Below the pieces are notes generated by a model. That model was not told where the DNA came from. It made no database searches and was given only the letters and a program-made list of their open reading frames with translations. Below, in pieces: positions 35,591 through 47,740 of a stretch of 64,000 nt of DNA. Source of the DNA: Warburgia ugandensis (taxonomy: Eukaryota; Streptophyta; Magnoliopsida; Canellales; Canellaceae); the NCBI GenBank assembly GCA_035236585.1, contig CP141139.1:40371217-40435216 (forward strand), written 5' to 3'. A program made the position numbers and the translations under genes. Every line of letters begins with the position of its first letter. The stretch's first letter is position 1.

Positions 35591-36001
35591 GAGGAAGCTA
35601 TGATCAATGAGGGTGTTGACACAATTGTTGGCACAAAGGGGAGTGTGCCATAGAGGGAGGACTCCAAGATGGGCAAATCCAAGAAAAGTCGTGCAGGGAG
35701 CACAATGAAGAGTAGCTGCCACACTGATGTGCAGGAGACACGATGGTGAAGTGCAACAATGCAAGGGAGCAAGAGGGGCTACTACATACAGATGTGGAGA
35801 GGTGCACAAGTGTGCAAGAGTGCACACAATATGAAGGAGATAAAGAAAGTCACCTTGGAGCACAAGAGTGGCTAGCTGCTAAGGTGTAAGAGAAGGGACG
35901 TGATAGAGCATCTCATGATGATCATGAAGCAATGAGGGACATGCCACGGGTTAAAGCTCATGACACTGATGGAGATGTGTCGACAGGGCGTCGACATTAT
36001 C

Positions 36002-36013
36002 AGGTGGGGGAGA
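36002..36013 (+). other. Polypurine tract of the compact element
   Basis: AGGTGGGGGAGA lies two bases before the 3' LTR start TGTCATGG. GGTGGGGGAGAATGTCA is the common gypsy-type junction, suggesting a gypsy partner. Confidence 0.88.
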
Positions 36014-36014
36014 A

Positions 36015-36518
36015 TGTCATGGACATGCACTACATGGTTCGTGACCAAGGCCTGAAGGCTCTAAGGAAGGCTTACTTAGAGCGTGGACATGGCCTAAGGG
36101 ACTGAGGCCCGTTGTTGAAGGTCCATGGAACAAGGTCTGATTCTAGAAGGCCTAGTTTCTGGAAGTCTCCTTGTAAATATCTAGAAAGAGGGAAGATTAG
36201 AGATTTATGTAGATCTAGAGTTGTCCTCAACTATTAGATGGTTGACACTTGTAATAATCTGGACCATCCATTGAGGAGGTGGAAGGAGGTAAGCACCTAT
36301 AAATAGGAGAGCTTCCTCACTTGTAATCCATCTAAGAGTGTGATCAAGGAGTGATCCAGGAGTTGTAAGCATCTTCAAGCAATAAAGCTAGAGTTCCTTC
36401 CAAGTTTCCTTTTAGTTGTTCTTCTCCTTTAAGTTTTTAATCAAGCTTACTTAGTTGGTTCGGGGTGAGAAGCCAATCTAAGTGCCGCACAGGAGTCTAA
36501 AAATCTAAGCCCATGACA
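36015..36518 (+). repeat. 3' LTR of the compact element, 504 bp
   Basis: It starts TGTCATGGACATG and ends CCCATGACA. The TATA box CTATAAATAG is at 36297-36306. It aligns end to end with the 5' LTR. Confidence 0.93.
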
Positions 36519-36559
36519 CTATACATTAAAAATGGTAAGTAGAAGTACATATGTATGAA

Positions 36560-36740
36560 GGGGAGCCTTGGCACAACGGTAAAAGTTATCATCGTGTGAC
36601 CTTGAGGTCACGGGTTCAAGGCGTGGAATCAGCCTCTTGCAAAATGCAAGGTAAGGCTACCTACTATAGGCCCTTGTGGTCTGCCCCTTCCCCAGACCCC
36701 GCATAGGCAGGATCTTCATGCACCGGGTCTGCCCTTTATG
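36560..36740 (+). mobile_element. Au-type SINE
   Basis: A tRNA-derived short interspersed element transcribed by RNA polymerase III. The head GGGGAGCCTTGGCACAACGG contains the A box and GGTCACGGGTTCAAGGC the B box. The body has CAGCCTCTTGCAAAATGCA, GGCCCTTGTGGTCTGCCC and GCACCGGGTCTGCCCTTT, the consensus order of the widespread plant Au SINE family. The element ends at about 36740. An 11-bp target duplication AGTACATATGT flanks it (36544-36554 and 36741-36751). Both promoter boxes are nearly intact, but the element has a few changes from the consensus as I remember it. Confidence 0.93.
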
Positions 36741-37067
36741 AGTACATATGTGCAAATATTATTTTAAATATGTCTTCAGTACTTTCGAGTCACTAACAAG
36801 TGGCTTTGAGTTGAGTTGACTATGCTAACTTTGGAGTCTGGTCAAGTTTTTGAGTTATTAAAGTATGTTTTCATATATATTATGACTCGTGGCTCAAGAG
36901 AAATGATGGAGTACTTAACATTGAGGTCCTCAAGCTTTGGTTATAGCAAGTTGAAGGGTGCTAGTCACTCAAGCATCCAATGTCACATGCTACTCCAACC
37001 TATATGCACATAATGAATGACATCTTCTTGATAGGTGGAACCAAAACAACCTACAATAGTTTGTGCC

Positions 37068-37540
37068 AAAATGGATAATGATTCAATGGAATAGATTGGA
37101 AGAGGGGTATGTAATGCCCAACTTTGATGGAGCATCTAGAGGAAACCCCAGACAATATGGGCCAGGTGAAGTAATTGGGGACTCATCAGAAAATTTCTAG
37201 CAGCAATTAGAGTGTTCATCGGAAAGAAACAGATAATGTAGCGAAAGAGTTGCATTGATGGAAGGTCTTCATTTAGTTACTAATCTACACCTCTCTCGTC
37301 TACAAATTTCTAAGGACTCACAAGTTGGTTATCCAAGCACTTACCACTGCCCCACATTTTGGGGGAGTTTCGCTAGTAGTACAACGCATGCATTACATAA
37401 TTGAACCGAATAGCTTTCTTCTCCATATCCCTAAGCCTTTAGGGAGGGAATTGAGCTGCAGGTCATCTTGTGAGTAAGGTAAAGCAGTTTATATCAGATG
37501 TGGAAAAACTTGGTATGATGAAACTTCTTTATGTTTATGT
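37068..37540 (+). pseudogene. RNase H-like domain fragment (RVT_3)
   Basis: Plus-strand frames show EGYVMPNFDGASRGNPRQYG, the glycine-rich first strand with its catalytic Asp. They continue with GPGEVIGDSS and MEGLHLVTNLHLSRLQISKDS. After a frame change comes HFG, matching the usual helix and Asp of plant RNase H-like domains found at the end of L1-type LINE proteins and in single-domain plant genes. The reading frame is broken (the Glu-containing helix is split). I do not see the preceding reverse transcriptase, so the parent is unknown. 36760-37067 shows nothing recognisable. Confidence 0.65.
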
Positions 37541-37730
37541 GATGTACTAAACATGATGCAAACAGTCACCTAGGTGCCAAGGCTACTGAAAACTACTTGA
37601 ATTTTCTTAGTCAAATATATCTTTTGAGAAAATAATAATAATAATAAATTAAGTGGGTTCAACTCTACACGTATAATTTTATGATCTCATGACCAGTCCT
37701 AAGCTCGGAAAAAGGAGGATTGCATGAGGT

Positions 37731-38388
37731 TGTTGATGTGTTGTAAAAAATAACCACAAGTGCACAGGTCCACTATAGCATAGACACAGCAAGTACGGGT
37801 CAATCTATAGAGACTCTATTGATAAACGAATTATAACTAAAATATATTTCAACTACTTTAACCTAGCCAACAATTTATTTAACTAGATTAATTACCTAAA
37901 ATGCTAAAAATCACATAAAATGTTAGAAATTAAATCTAAGCCTAAGGTTTAAAAATCCAATCTATTAGAACTAACTATTCTTAGTATTAAACTATCCAGA
38001 TGTTTCTCTACACATGTTAAAAGAATTTCAATAATTCTAGCAACACAAAAAATATGTCTTTTAAAGCTTTCTTTTTATAATTTTCTTAGTATTAGTTTTC
38101 TAGCTTAGTGATATACTTATTCAAAGTATAACATACCTTTTTAGCGCACAGAGTATCAAAGATTCCCTTATACCACTCTCTTTTAACTATACTAAGTATC
38201 CCTCTTCATTGAACAATCACTAAGTATGTAAATATGGAGTGCTAAAATTCTAATATTAATATTAAAGCACTTTTGTTTAACCTAGAGTTACATAATCATA
38301 AAAATAATTATTTTAACAAATTTATCATTCTAATCCCTAGGTGAACTACTTAACAAAATGGCATAAATAAAACTAAACTACATCTATT
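37731..38388 (-). mobile_element. LTR end fragment, minus strand
   Basis: On the plus strand it opens TGTTGATGTGTTG, then CACAAGTGCACAGGTCC and GTACGGGTCAATCTATAGAG. This is the inverse complement of the common end of Athila-type and related LTRs (ATTGACCC...GTGCACTTG...CAACA). It is cut at the right by the Athila 5' LTR. It may be a piece of a solo LTR into which the Athila element inserted. Confidence 0.45.
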
Positions 38389-38817
38389 TTAATTTTGGCC
38401 AAAATACCCTTAATCTAGCATCTAATTTGACCATTTCATCAATTATTTTTGAAATTTTATATAAAATTTTGTATTTTACCTCCAATTGACCATCCAACCA
38501 TTGATTTACCAAATTTAACAGTTAGATGATCATCAAAGTTGATTAGATGATTCTAATTTAATTTTTGTGTTGCAAATCAATCAAAATAGAATTGAGTAAC
38601 TCATATCAAATTTATTAGATCAGATCGTGCAAGATGCAATCCAAGAAGAGATTGATTTAAAAAAAAGGAGACTAGAAGACAATGAGGAAACAAATTACTA
38701 AAGTTGGATAAGGGAGAAGAAATTGAATTGGAATAAAAAACAAATTCCTCTAGAAAATCTATATAAAGAAGGGACAACATGGATGATGAAAACAAAAAAG
38801 GATGCATAAGGTGGGTG

Positions 38818-38935
<118 letters not shown>

Positions 38936-39920
38936 GTTTCCTCCATAGCAGCCTCTTCTACCCAATGCATCTCTATCGTTCCTATTTTTCTCCCAGACCC
39001 ATCTCTCTTGTATGCTTTTTTTTTTTCTCTCGGCTTCCAACACAAACCCGACCCATCTCTTTTCTTGAATCTCTCTCTTGACTCCTTTTTCTTTCTCTAG
39101 GATTTCCTTGCACTCAGAAGGAAAAAAACCAGGCTGGCACCTGACTCCCTCTACTGTCTGCATCTCCCTATCTCTCCTTCATTCCATCTTTGTGGGTCAT
39201 CATTCTCTGCTCTGTTTAGTCCCTCTCTTTCCCCTGTTCTCTTTCACTCTCAGCCAATCGACCACTCTTTCCCTCTCCTATCTTCCACTTATTGCCCTCA
39301 ATCTCGTCCTCTGCTCTATCTCACATAGAACTACACTTGTCTCTTAGACTTCCCTTTAGTTCTCATGCTCTCTCTACTTCTCGATTATCTTCTCTGTAAG
39401 AAGACTAGACCCATGTTTTCTCCCCATTTACAATCTATTTTACCTTCGTTTTTCATCATTATTTTTATTTTTTGAGTTATTTGCAATCCATTGTCACTTT
39501 GGAAAAAAACCAAAATCAAACTTTCCTCGAATTCTTCTCCTTTCTTAGCATTTTCTTGTCCCCTGATTCATCATCTTTCTTGGGCTACATCTTCTATTTT
39601 TTCAATTAAAATTAGGAAATTAGAAAAATTCTAGAATATCCCTCTGTAGTATAATTTAAATTCCATTTGCATCCCTTATTTAATTTCATTTATATCCCTG
39701 TTTTGTCTTATTCCTATCCCTATTCTACTATACAAGTTTTGTGCTATTCCTAGTTAATCCAGGAATAAAATAATCCAATCCCGTTTGATATAAGCTCAAC
39801 CAAATCTATGGTATAGCTTTAACAAACAAGATCACCTTCTTTCCTAATATTTCTCTCATCAGATTTCAAATCAATTCTTCAAATCCATCAGGTCTTGATC
39901 TTCAATTCGAAATCCAAAAA

Positions 39921-40580
39921 TTTGACATAAGCCATCCAAAACCCAAAATATTTGCTTAGTCTAGATCATAAAAATTTTGGAAAATTTAAACAATTGAACC
40001 CTTGAATCCTTAATTAGATATATGAGTGGAAGATTGAAGAAGGCCAATCAATTTTTACGAATCTAGATTTGAAGTAATTTTTCATAATCAAGCTAGAACA
40101 GTGGCTTTTATTTGTTATTTAGTTTAATTTTCTGTCTTTTTGAATTTTGAATTGTATAAATTTCATTAGTTACATAGATTTGAGTTTGCAAACCATTATT
40201 ATTTAATTTCTATTATTTCTTTTAATGTTTGGTAAACTAAATTTTGGAAACTCAAAATTTGACATAAGCCATCCAAAACCCAAAATATTTGCTTAGTCTA
40301 GATCATCAAAATTTTGGAAAATTTAAACAATCGAGCCCTTGAATCCATAATTAGAGATATGAGTGGAAGATTGAAAAAGGCCAATCAATTTTTATGAATC
40401 TAGATTTGAAGTAATTTTTCATAATCTAGGAAAGTGCATTTTATTTGTTATTTAGTTTAATTTTCTGTCTTTTTGAATTTTGAATTGTATAAATTTCATT
40501 AGTTACATAGATTTGAGTTTGCAATCCATTATAATTTAATTTCTATTATTTCTTTTAATGTTTGGTAAACTAAATTTTAT
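39921..40580 (+). repeat. 337-bp tandem duplication in the 5' LTR
   Basis: TTTGACATAAGCCATCC begins at 39921 and again at 40258, and the following 320 or so bases match closely. The 3' LTR has one copy (about 53240-53570). The duplication therefore arose after the element inserted, in one LTR only. Confidence 0.88.
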
Positions 40581-40683
40581 TTAAACTTCAAATTTTCATT
40601 GAGTCAAGTCCTCTTGGGATCAACCCATACTTGCATAAGCTATATTACAATAGATCATGCACTTGAGGTAATCAACAAGTTTT

Positions 40684-40701
40684 TGACACCACTGTCAAGG
40701 A
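40684..40701 (+). other. Degraded Athila primer binding site
   Basis: TGACACCACTGTCAAGGA stands where Athila elements have TGGCGCCGTTGCCGGGGA (tRNA-Asp). Most differences are transitions. It follows the LTR end CAACAAGTTTT. Confidence 0.7.
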
Positions 40702-41859
40702 CACACATGGATTTTTCATAGAATTTAATAAAAATTCAAATTTGTTTTTAGGAATTACATTGTTTTAGCATTTTAGGAACTTATTTGTGCATTTTTTTTA
40801 AATTTTTCATGCATAATCACTATATTCAATAAATTTTAGTACTTATTGCTATTTTTCTTTTATCCAAAATTAGAAAAAGAAGAATTCAAGGAGGATCTTA
40901 ATTAGGATAGAAAAATTCTTATTTTGAGTGAATTTTAGTAAGGATGCATTGTTTTTCCTTTTTAATTGTTATTCATCTAAAAGGGTTATAATAATATATG
41001 TCAAGGGTGGACCATAGTAACCTGTGAGCAATCCTAATTCCTTTACAGCATTAGACTAATTTTGCATTGATTGGTAGTCTAATTTTTCCTTTGCATTGAG
41101 CAATCTTAATTTTTCATTAATTATTTTCAATTGTACTTTAGGGCATGTTTATCATTTTAAAGTGATTTATATGTTGATCGAACTGCCATGAATGTGAAAA
41201 TTAATAAGGGCAGCTGACCCCACAAGATAAGGTTGGATTCAATCAGCACCTCTAGGCCCACCTAGAATAATCACCACAAGTGAGTAATCCAACTTTTCTA
41301 ATTAATTTAAAATTAATTAGAGGAGACCTATAGAGGCCATCACATACTTGTAGGACCTTCTTAAAAGGAAAGTTATTGTCACTCCAGTGGCTTCTAAGCA
41401 TTGTGGTTATAGTGGGTGCCTTAAAATCCAAGTGATTTTTTCACGCTTTTCATTTATGTTAGTTAATGTCTAAAAGCCTCATAATACAAGGATTATATTA
41501 ATCACTTTAGAGAAGAACCCAATTGGTAAGCAGTAGTCATCTGAAAGAGAGGAGGAACATTAGATTAGGCTAATTTAAAAGCATCCCCCCACACAAATAC
41601 AAGAATCAAAATTTTTTTGCTTGTTAACCTTGGAGATTATTTGATTGTGTCCTTTGTTTGTGATCCATTCTATTCATTTAAGTTGCATCATTCTATCCTT
41701 AAAAAAAAAATCTTTCATTGTATGCACTTTTGGATATATGACAAAACTGGGAGGTTAGTCAAGTATGACCAAAAAGACATACAATCAAATCAGTTACCAC
41801 CATTGACTGCTCAATGATCAAGGGGTTATTCACCCCATGATAATATTAGAGGTGATTAA
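40702..41859 (+). other. Athila leader, non-coding
   Basis: This is a long leader between primer site and gag, as usual in Athila. It shares blocks with the minus-strand leader at 21590-22000. I see no gene here. Confidence 0.6.
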
Positions 41860-43450
41860 GGCCCTCCACTCATTATGAATGAGGACCCACCACCTCTAAT
41901 TGATGATGAATATCAACCATGGAGAAAGTGTGGAAATAGAGAGTGGGACCAACAGAGTGACCATGGAGATAATGATGCCTATCAAAATCTTCATGGAAGA
42001 ACTTTAAGTGATTACCTTCAACCTACATGAACCAATACACCTCTCATGTCATTCTTCCTCAGAATGCTGGTGCATTACAATTAAAAATAAGAGTAATCCA
42101 ATTACTTTTCAAATTCCATGAGTTAGATAGTGAAAGTCCTTACCTATACCTTAAAGAGTTTGATAAGGTATGTAGTACCCAATGAACACAAAATATTGGT
42201 ATAGATAATTCAAGGCTTCAGCTATTTCCTTTCTCTTTAAAGGAAAAAGAAAAAATGTGGTTCAATGCACTGCCAACAATTTTCATAAGGACCTATAATG
42301 AAATGATTAGGGAATTCTTGGAAAAAAAAATTCCTATACAAAACAAATACACTTTGCCATAAGATAATGAACTTTACTCATAAGGATAAAGAGTCATTCT
42401 ACCAATGTTGTGAAAGGTTTAAAGATTTATTACTCACATGCCCACATCACGGCTATGAACCATGGTGCATTATCAACTTCTTTTATGAAACACTTAATTC
42501 TGACAAGCACCAGTTCATAGAGGTGATGTGTAATGGTAACTTTCTGAATAAACAACCAGATGAGGATGAAGAGTATTTGGAATGTTTAGCTAAAAATGCA
42601 CAAACAAGGGTTGATTCAGAAAGAGTAGAACATCCAGATAGACCCAAGCCCACTACTATATTTTCTAGGGGAGGAATGTATGCCATGTCTAGAAAAGATG
42701 AACTTCATGCCAAAGTAGCACCCCTAGCCCAAAAATTAGAGGCCATAGATATGGGGAAGAATAACTATAAAAAAGGATGAACAAGTGTGCATCATTTGTA
42801 AAAGTACCTCACATCTTATGATCAAGTTAATGTACTTAACACTTATAAAAGACCTTTCTACTTATACTCGGAGACAAATAATCCCAATTGGAGAAACCAC
42901 CCTAATTTTAATTGGAGAAATGAACCCATTGCTAATGTCTCACAATTAGGCCCATACTTGCCTATCCAACAAAACTAAGGACTACTTGCTCTACCCTCAT
43001 ACCAAACTCATCAAACACATGCCCTAGACCTTACTTGACCCTGAAGAAGATAATATACATCAACTTATCCAAAACTAGGAGAGGAAAACTTCTCAATTAG
43101 AAGTTCAACTAAAACAAACCAACTAGTCTATGAGTGAAATAAAAAATATGATGAGTCAATGGATGCAAAATATGGAAAAAGAAAAGTTTCTAACCCACCC
43201 ACAAGAAACCCCTAAGGGCATGCATGTAATTAGCAATAATACACCTAATACATTATCAAGCTTTACTATGGAACAGACTATGGTTGCCACCATTCTTAGG
43301 AGTGGTAAAATAATTCATAAAGATGAGCCCCAAAAGACTAATAAGGTAGAAAAACCTACTAAAAATAAAGAAAATTATAAAGAAAGGGACCCCACTCCAC
43401 CTATTGAATTATGTCTTATTCCTGCTTCATACCCTCAGAGGTTGCGATGA
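41860..43450 (+). pseudogene. gag: Athila gag relic
   Basis: The N-terminal part (about 41990-42360) is decayed but shows RTLSDYLQP. The best open piece, 42367-42780, has MNFTHKDKESFYQCCERF, LLTCPHHGYEPW, INFFYETL, VMCNGNFLNKQPDED and the alanine-rich helix typical of Athila capsid. The C-terminal piece 43130-43450 ends with ATILRSGKII, the usual Athila gag linker before protease. Frameshifts or stops near 42360, 42780 and 43450 separate the pieces. The protein packages element RNA in cytoplasmic particles. Confidence 0.9.
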
Positions 43451-43479
43451 GTCACAAAGGGGACCACTAATGATTAGAT

Positions 43480-44040
43480 TATGGAGATATTCAAGCAAGT
43501 CAAGATCAACATACCGATCTTAGATGCAATAAAACAAATCCCATCATATCCAAATTCTTAAAGGATTTATGCACAAGTCAACAAGAAATTGAATGTGCAA
43601 AAAAAGGCATTTGTGACTAAACAAGTAAGTTCAATTCTTCAACACCATGTAGGCAACTATAAGATTAACTAGACCTTATTAGATCTTAGATCTAGTGCGA
43701 ATTTGTTACCATACACAGTCTATGTTCAGCTAGGACTAGGAGACCTCAAGCCAACACCCACTACACTCTAACTAGCTAAAATATCATTAATAATACTGAG
43801 GGGCATAATAGAGGATATGTTAGTCCAAATAGAACAATTCTTTTTCCTAGTCGACTCCTTAGTCTTGGACACACAACCAGTGGTGAATGAGAAGTCAAAA
43901 ATTCCTACCATCCTTGGACGTCCATTTTTTGTTATGTCCAATGCCTAAATGAAATGTAAAAATTGTGTCATGAAGCTTTCATTTGGCAACATGACACTAG
44001 AATTGAACATCTTTGATATCTGTAAGGGACCAAGAGAATC
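43480..44040 (+). pseudogene. Athila aspartic protease relic
   Basis: Frames show IMEIFKQVKINIPILDAIKQ, KKAFVTKQVSSILQ, then the active-site region LLDLRSSANLLPY (about 43678-43716), LGLGDLKPTPTTL, VLDTQPVVNEKSKIPTILGR and NCVMKLSFGNMTLELNIF. The family active site reads DLGAS; here Gly is replaced by Arg, so catalysis is lost. Scattered stops are present. Confidence 0.88.
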
Positions 44041-44204
44041 TCAAATGACTTGCACTGTGTCAATATGATAAATTCAGTAGTGCAAGATCATTTCATAACC
44101 CCTTCCTCATCGGAACCACTTGAGGCTTGTTTGGTCCACTTCAATGAATTTAATGAAGATGCATTAATAGAGGAAATTAATGCCCTCCTTGATCCTATGC
44201 CCCC

Positions 44205-45005
44205 CTTATGGACATAGAAAGATGGAAACCTCATTTTAAGCAATTTCTATCGAGGGAGTCCACTCCCATTCCATCCTCAGTTGAAAACCCTATTCTAGAC
44301 TTGAAACCTCTACCTTTTGAACTCAAATACGCCTATTTAGGAGAAGAAGAAACTTTTCCTATCATAATTGCCTCTCAATTGGAAAAATCTCAAGAAGAAT
44401 GATTGATCAAAGCCCTCAGGGAACACAAAAGTGCAATAGGATAGACCCTAGTGGATGTTAAAGGTATTAGCCCTTTAATATGCACTCATCAAATCTACTT
44501 AGATGATGATGCTAAACCATGTCGTTAGTTGCAGAGAAGGTTAAATCCTAATATGAAATATGAGATTAGAGTAGAAGTCCTTAAATTGCTTGATGTGGGA
44601 ATTATCTATCCCATAAGTGATAACAAATGGGTGAGTCCAACTCAAGTAGTTCCAAAGAAGTTTAGAATGACAGTGATCACCAATGCCAATAATGAATTAA
44701 TCCCTATTAGAGTTACCACTGGTTGGCATATGTGCATCGACTATAGAAAATTAAATGCTGTCATTGTGAAGCACCATTTTCCTTTTCTGTTTATTGATCA
44801 AATGTCAAAAAGGGTTGCAAGTAACTAGTATTATTGTTTTTGAGATAGTTACTCAGGGTATAACCAAATAGAAATTACACCCAAGGATTAGAAAAAGACC
44901 ACTTTTAAATGTCCTTTTGGAACTTTTGCTTATAAAGAATTTCTTTTGGAATATGTAATGCTCTTGCCACATTTCAACACTACATGTTGAGTATTTTCAA
45001 TGATA
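44205..45005 (+). pseudogene. Athila reverse transcriptase, first part
   Basis: The upstream linker is open at 44208-44402 (PFELKYAYLGEEETFPIIIA). After a stop comes 44529-44828 with QRRLNPNMKYEIRVEVLKLL, GIIYPISDNKWVSPTQVVPK and CIDYRKLNAVIVKHHFPF. Decayed SGYNQIEITP, KTTFKCPFGTFAY and ATFQHYMLSIFNDM follow up to the insertion point. The domain resumes at 47741. Confidence 0.92.
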
Positions 45006-47737
45006 TGGGTTTTTGTTTTAAATAAAACTAACAAGCGCATGAATCATTTGTAATATAATATGCCAATGAGGTCAATCCCACATGGAGTTGAACTAATGTG
45101 ATGCTAGTGGTCCCTACTTTAAACTATTTAAACTAGCCAAATTCAAGTGATCTTTACCTAAATTAAGAATGGAGATTAATAGATGAAAGTGGAAATTAAG
45201 TAAAAACAAGAAACATCCTAAATTGAAAACATTCTTAAAACGTGCTCTTTCTAAAATTAAAACTTTTCTAAATTGAAAATATCTATATTTATGATTTTCC
45301 TAACTAAAAACTTTCCTAAAATGAAATTTATCAACTTTCCTAAACTAACTTTCCCAACATGAAATTAACAACTAATCTAAGAGAAACATGCTTTAACAAA
45401 CTACTTTTCTAATCATGCAAAAATAAGAAAATTAAGCAAACAAATAAACTATTTTAACAAGTATGACAAATTTGATTACTATCCAACTAACTAAGATGTA
45501 AAATAATGAAATCTAACTACAACCAAACTAGAGAGAAATAAATGAAAGTAATTACTAACAACAATGAAAGGAAAACTATCCAATTAACATACATGTAATC
45601 ATGGAATGGTATGCATGATTCACTACCTAAGAGTGGATTTAATCAACTAATTTGGGAACCTAAGCATGCAATCTATTTCTAACTTTAACTAAGTTATCTA
45701 ACAATCTAATTGGACTCATGAAAAGTAAAGTGAACATGATTGTATAGTGCTGGAAATTAACATGCACTATTCATGCAAAGAAATTCCAGCAATAAGGTAA
45801 TTGAAACTTTCAATGAATCGAACATGTAAAACATGAATTTAATAACTTCCAATGCATTCAAACATTCAAGAACAAAGTTAATTAACTTCTGGACACAAAC
45901 ATAAGTTGAACATTCCAACTAATCTCATTGAATCATATCCAAAAAGTCATCAACATAATACTCCATACATGTAGTCCAAATATGAAACTTAAATGCTATT
46001 ACAATAATATTCACTAAATCTCAATCAGTCCTTAATTACAATCCAAATTCTTCTTCAATTGTTCCATCATTCATTCATAAAAAAGTATGCTTGAAATCAA
46101 GGGAGAATCCTATGGAAAACTAAGGCAGCAACCAATGGAACTTAAGAAACCAAAGCTGGACAATCAAGACGGCTGAAAGAGAATAAAGCTGAAATGAAAG
46201 ATAAAGAATAAAAATAGATTCAAGATGACTTCCCATGGCTATCACTCCAAGGGAAAACTACCTTGAATCTTAGTTTAAAAGCAAGGAAAGACAAAGAAAA
46301 ACAAGGCAAACTAACACGAAAATAAGTAAATTCTAGCAAAGGCTAACCAACCTTCAAAGATGAATCATAACCCCAAAAATCCTAGGTTGAACACTTGAGG
46401 AAGAAGCATAAACCTTGGAAGGAAGTGGCAGCACCCCAAATACTTCTCAAAACAATAAGCAAAAGAGGAAAAAGTAGGCTAAAGAAGCGGGCATCTCCTT
46501 CATATGGGGTATACGTCTTTTCCTATGTGAGAAAAGTATGTATTTTTTGCTTGAGTTGGGCTGGTTTTATAAGTCTTCTCCTATTTTTCCTATGGTACCT
46601 AATACTAAGGTGTGGTGTGGTGTGGATGAGAGTATGTCAAATTTAATGGCTAGGATGGGGGAAAAAGGGTAAGACATCAAATAGGAAAGTGTGGAAGGGG
46701 GTGGCTGCCTTAAAGAGTGGAATAGGTGGTAGACAACACCTTTTTAGGAAGGGTCGCCTCCCCCCTTTCCCAAAGTCATTGAATGCTATTTGTTTTAGGA
46801 TGTGGAGAGGGGGGGGGGGGGGGGGGGGGGGGTATTGGTTGGGAAAGAGATGGAGAGTGTTAGGTGGAGGAATTTGATTGGTTGGGGAGTTTCCTAAGAA
46901 GTGGAATGAGATAAGAGTTTTGGAAATTCGTAGTGCATCTTAAAGGTGAGGTGGAAATTAATAAAAGCATGGGAAAAAGTGAGAAAAATACTAAAAATAG
47001 AAGGCTCTTATCCCATTGGTCCACATGCCATCTTATTTTCATAGATTTTTCCTTATTTATCTTCAAAATATCTCATGGATAACTCTCTTGAATCCCCTCC
47101 AATCCTAGCCTTTCATTTAGCATAGCTTGATGGCTAACTTTGAAGGCTCCATTGGCTAAGTTTTATGACTAGCTTAGGAAGCTTCCTTAGCTTATTTTCT
47201 TAGCTGCAACCCTTGTCTTGAGTGGCTTGTATGGTTTGACTTGAATTCCTTAGCTTTCCACCTCCTTTCATGGCTTATATAGCTAAGGTGGATTAAGTGG
47301 CTTCCATGCAAAGGTAGTAGGAATGAATGGATTACTTCATCAGCCCACTTTGGCCATCTTTAGCTCCATTAATCACATCCATTACTTGTCCACAAGATGA
47401 TCTTGGCTTTTGGTTCCACGTTGAAGTGTTGATTTTGAGGCTTTGACTCAATCTTTTGATCTTGATCTTCAATTTCATCCCCATCGATCTTGGTTGTTGG
47501 ATCACCATCTTACTTCCTACATAAGGTGAAAAATCCTCATTGAGTCCTAGAAAAACATGATTAATTATATACTTACCTTAAATTGGTTTCTTGACCTATA
47601 AAATAACAAAATTTTGGGTTATTAGGTAAAAAATGCATGTGTTACAATTTTTGGTCTAAAGACTCTAATTTACCCATATAAGTTGTAACACATGGGTACT
47701 AATTAGGTAATTTTTATGCAAAATTAAAATTTTATCA
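45006..47737 (-). mobile_element. Solo-LTR-like insertion, 2.7 kb
   Basis: It splits the Athila reverse transcriptase: ...TCAATGATA before and ATATGGTAGAG after rejoin the reading FNDM-VERILEVFMDD. On the minus strand it starts TGATAAAATTTT at 47737 and ends AAAAACCCA at 45006. Its inner end has GTGGGATTGACCTCATTG and GCGCTTGTTAG, the usual Athila-type LTR ending. No primer site, gag or pol was seen, so a solo LTR is likeliest. Short ATA/ATAT repeats flank it. It includes a G24 run at 46809. Confidence 0.7.
46809..46832 (+). repeat. G24 homopolymer
   Basis: This is an unbroken run of 24 guanines in the solo-LTR insertion. The length is prone to sequencing error, and the tract could fold into G-quadruplexes. 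Confidence 0.95.
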
Positions 47738-47740
47738 ATA

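Larger units (their letters stand above)
34572..36518 (+). mobile_element. Compact non-autonomous LTR retrotransposon, 1.95 kb
   Basis: All structural parts are present: 5' LTR 34572-35077, primer site 35080-35091, interior of about 940 bp, polypurine tract 36002-36013, 3' LTR 36015-36518, and a 4-bp direct repeat CTAT on both sides (34568-34571 and 36519-36522). The interior lacks protease, polymerase, RNase H and integrase, so movement would have depended on a partner element. The LTRs differ at roughly 8% of positions by eye, mostly transitions. It is larger than classical TRIMs. Confidence 0.93.

Noticed and set aside
36560-36640. Genuine tRNA gene suggested by A and B boxes
   Set aside because: The sequence continues into the Au SINE body and is flanked by a target duplication; no cloverleaf 3' half is present.
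46395-46877. Two short plus-strand frames, one glycine-rich
   Set aside because: The glycine run is the G24 homopolymer, and both frames lie in a solo-LTR-like insertion.
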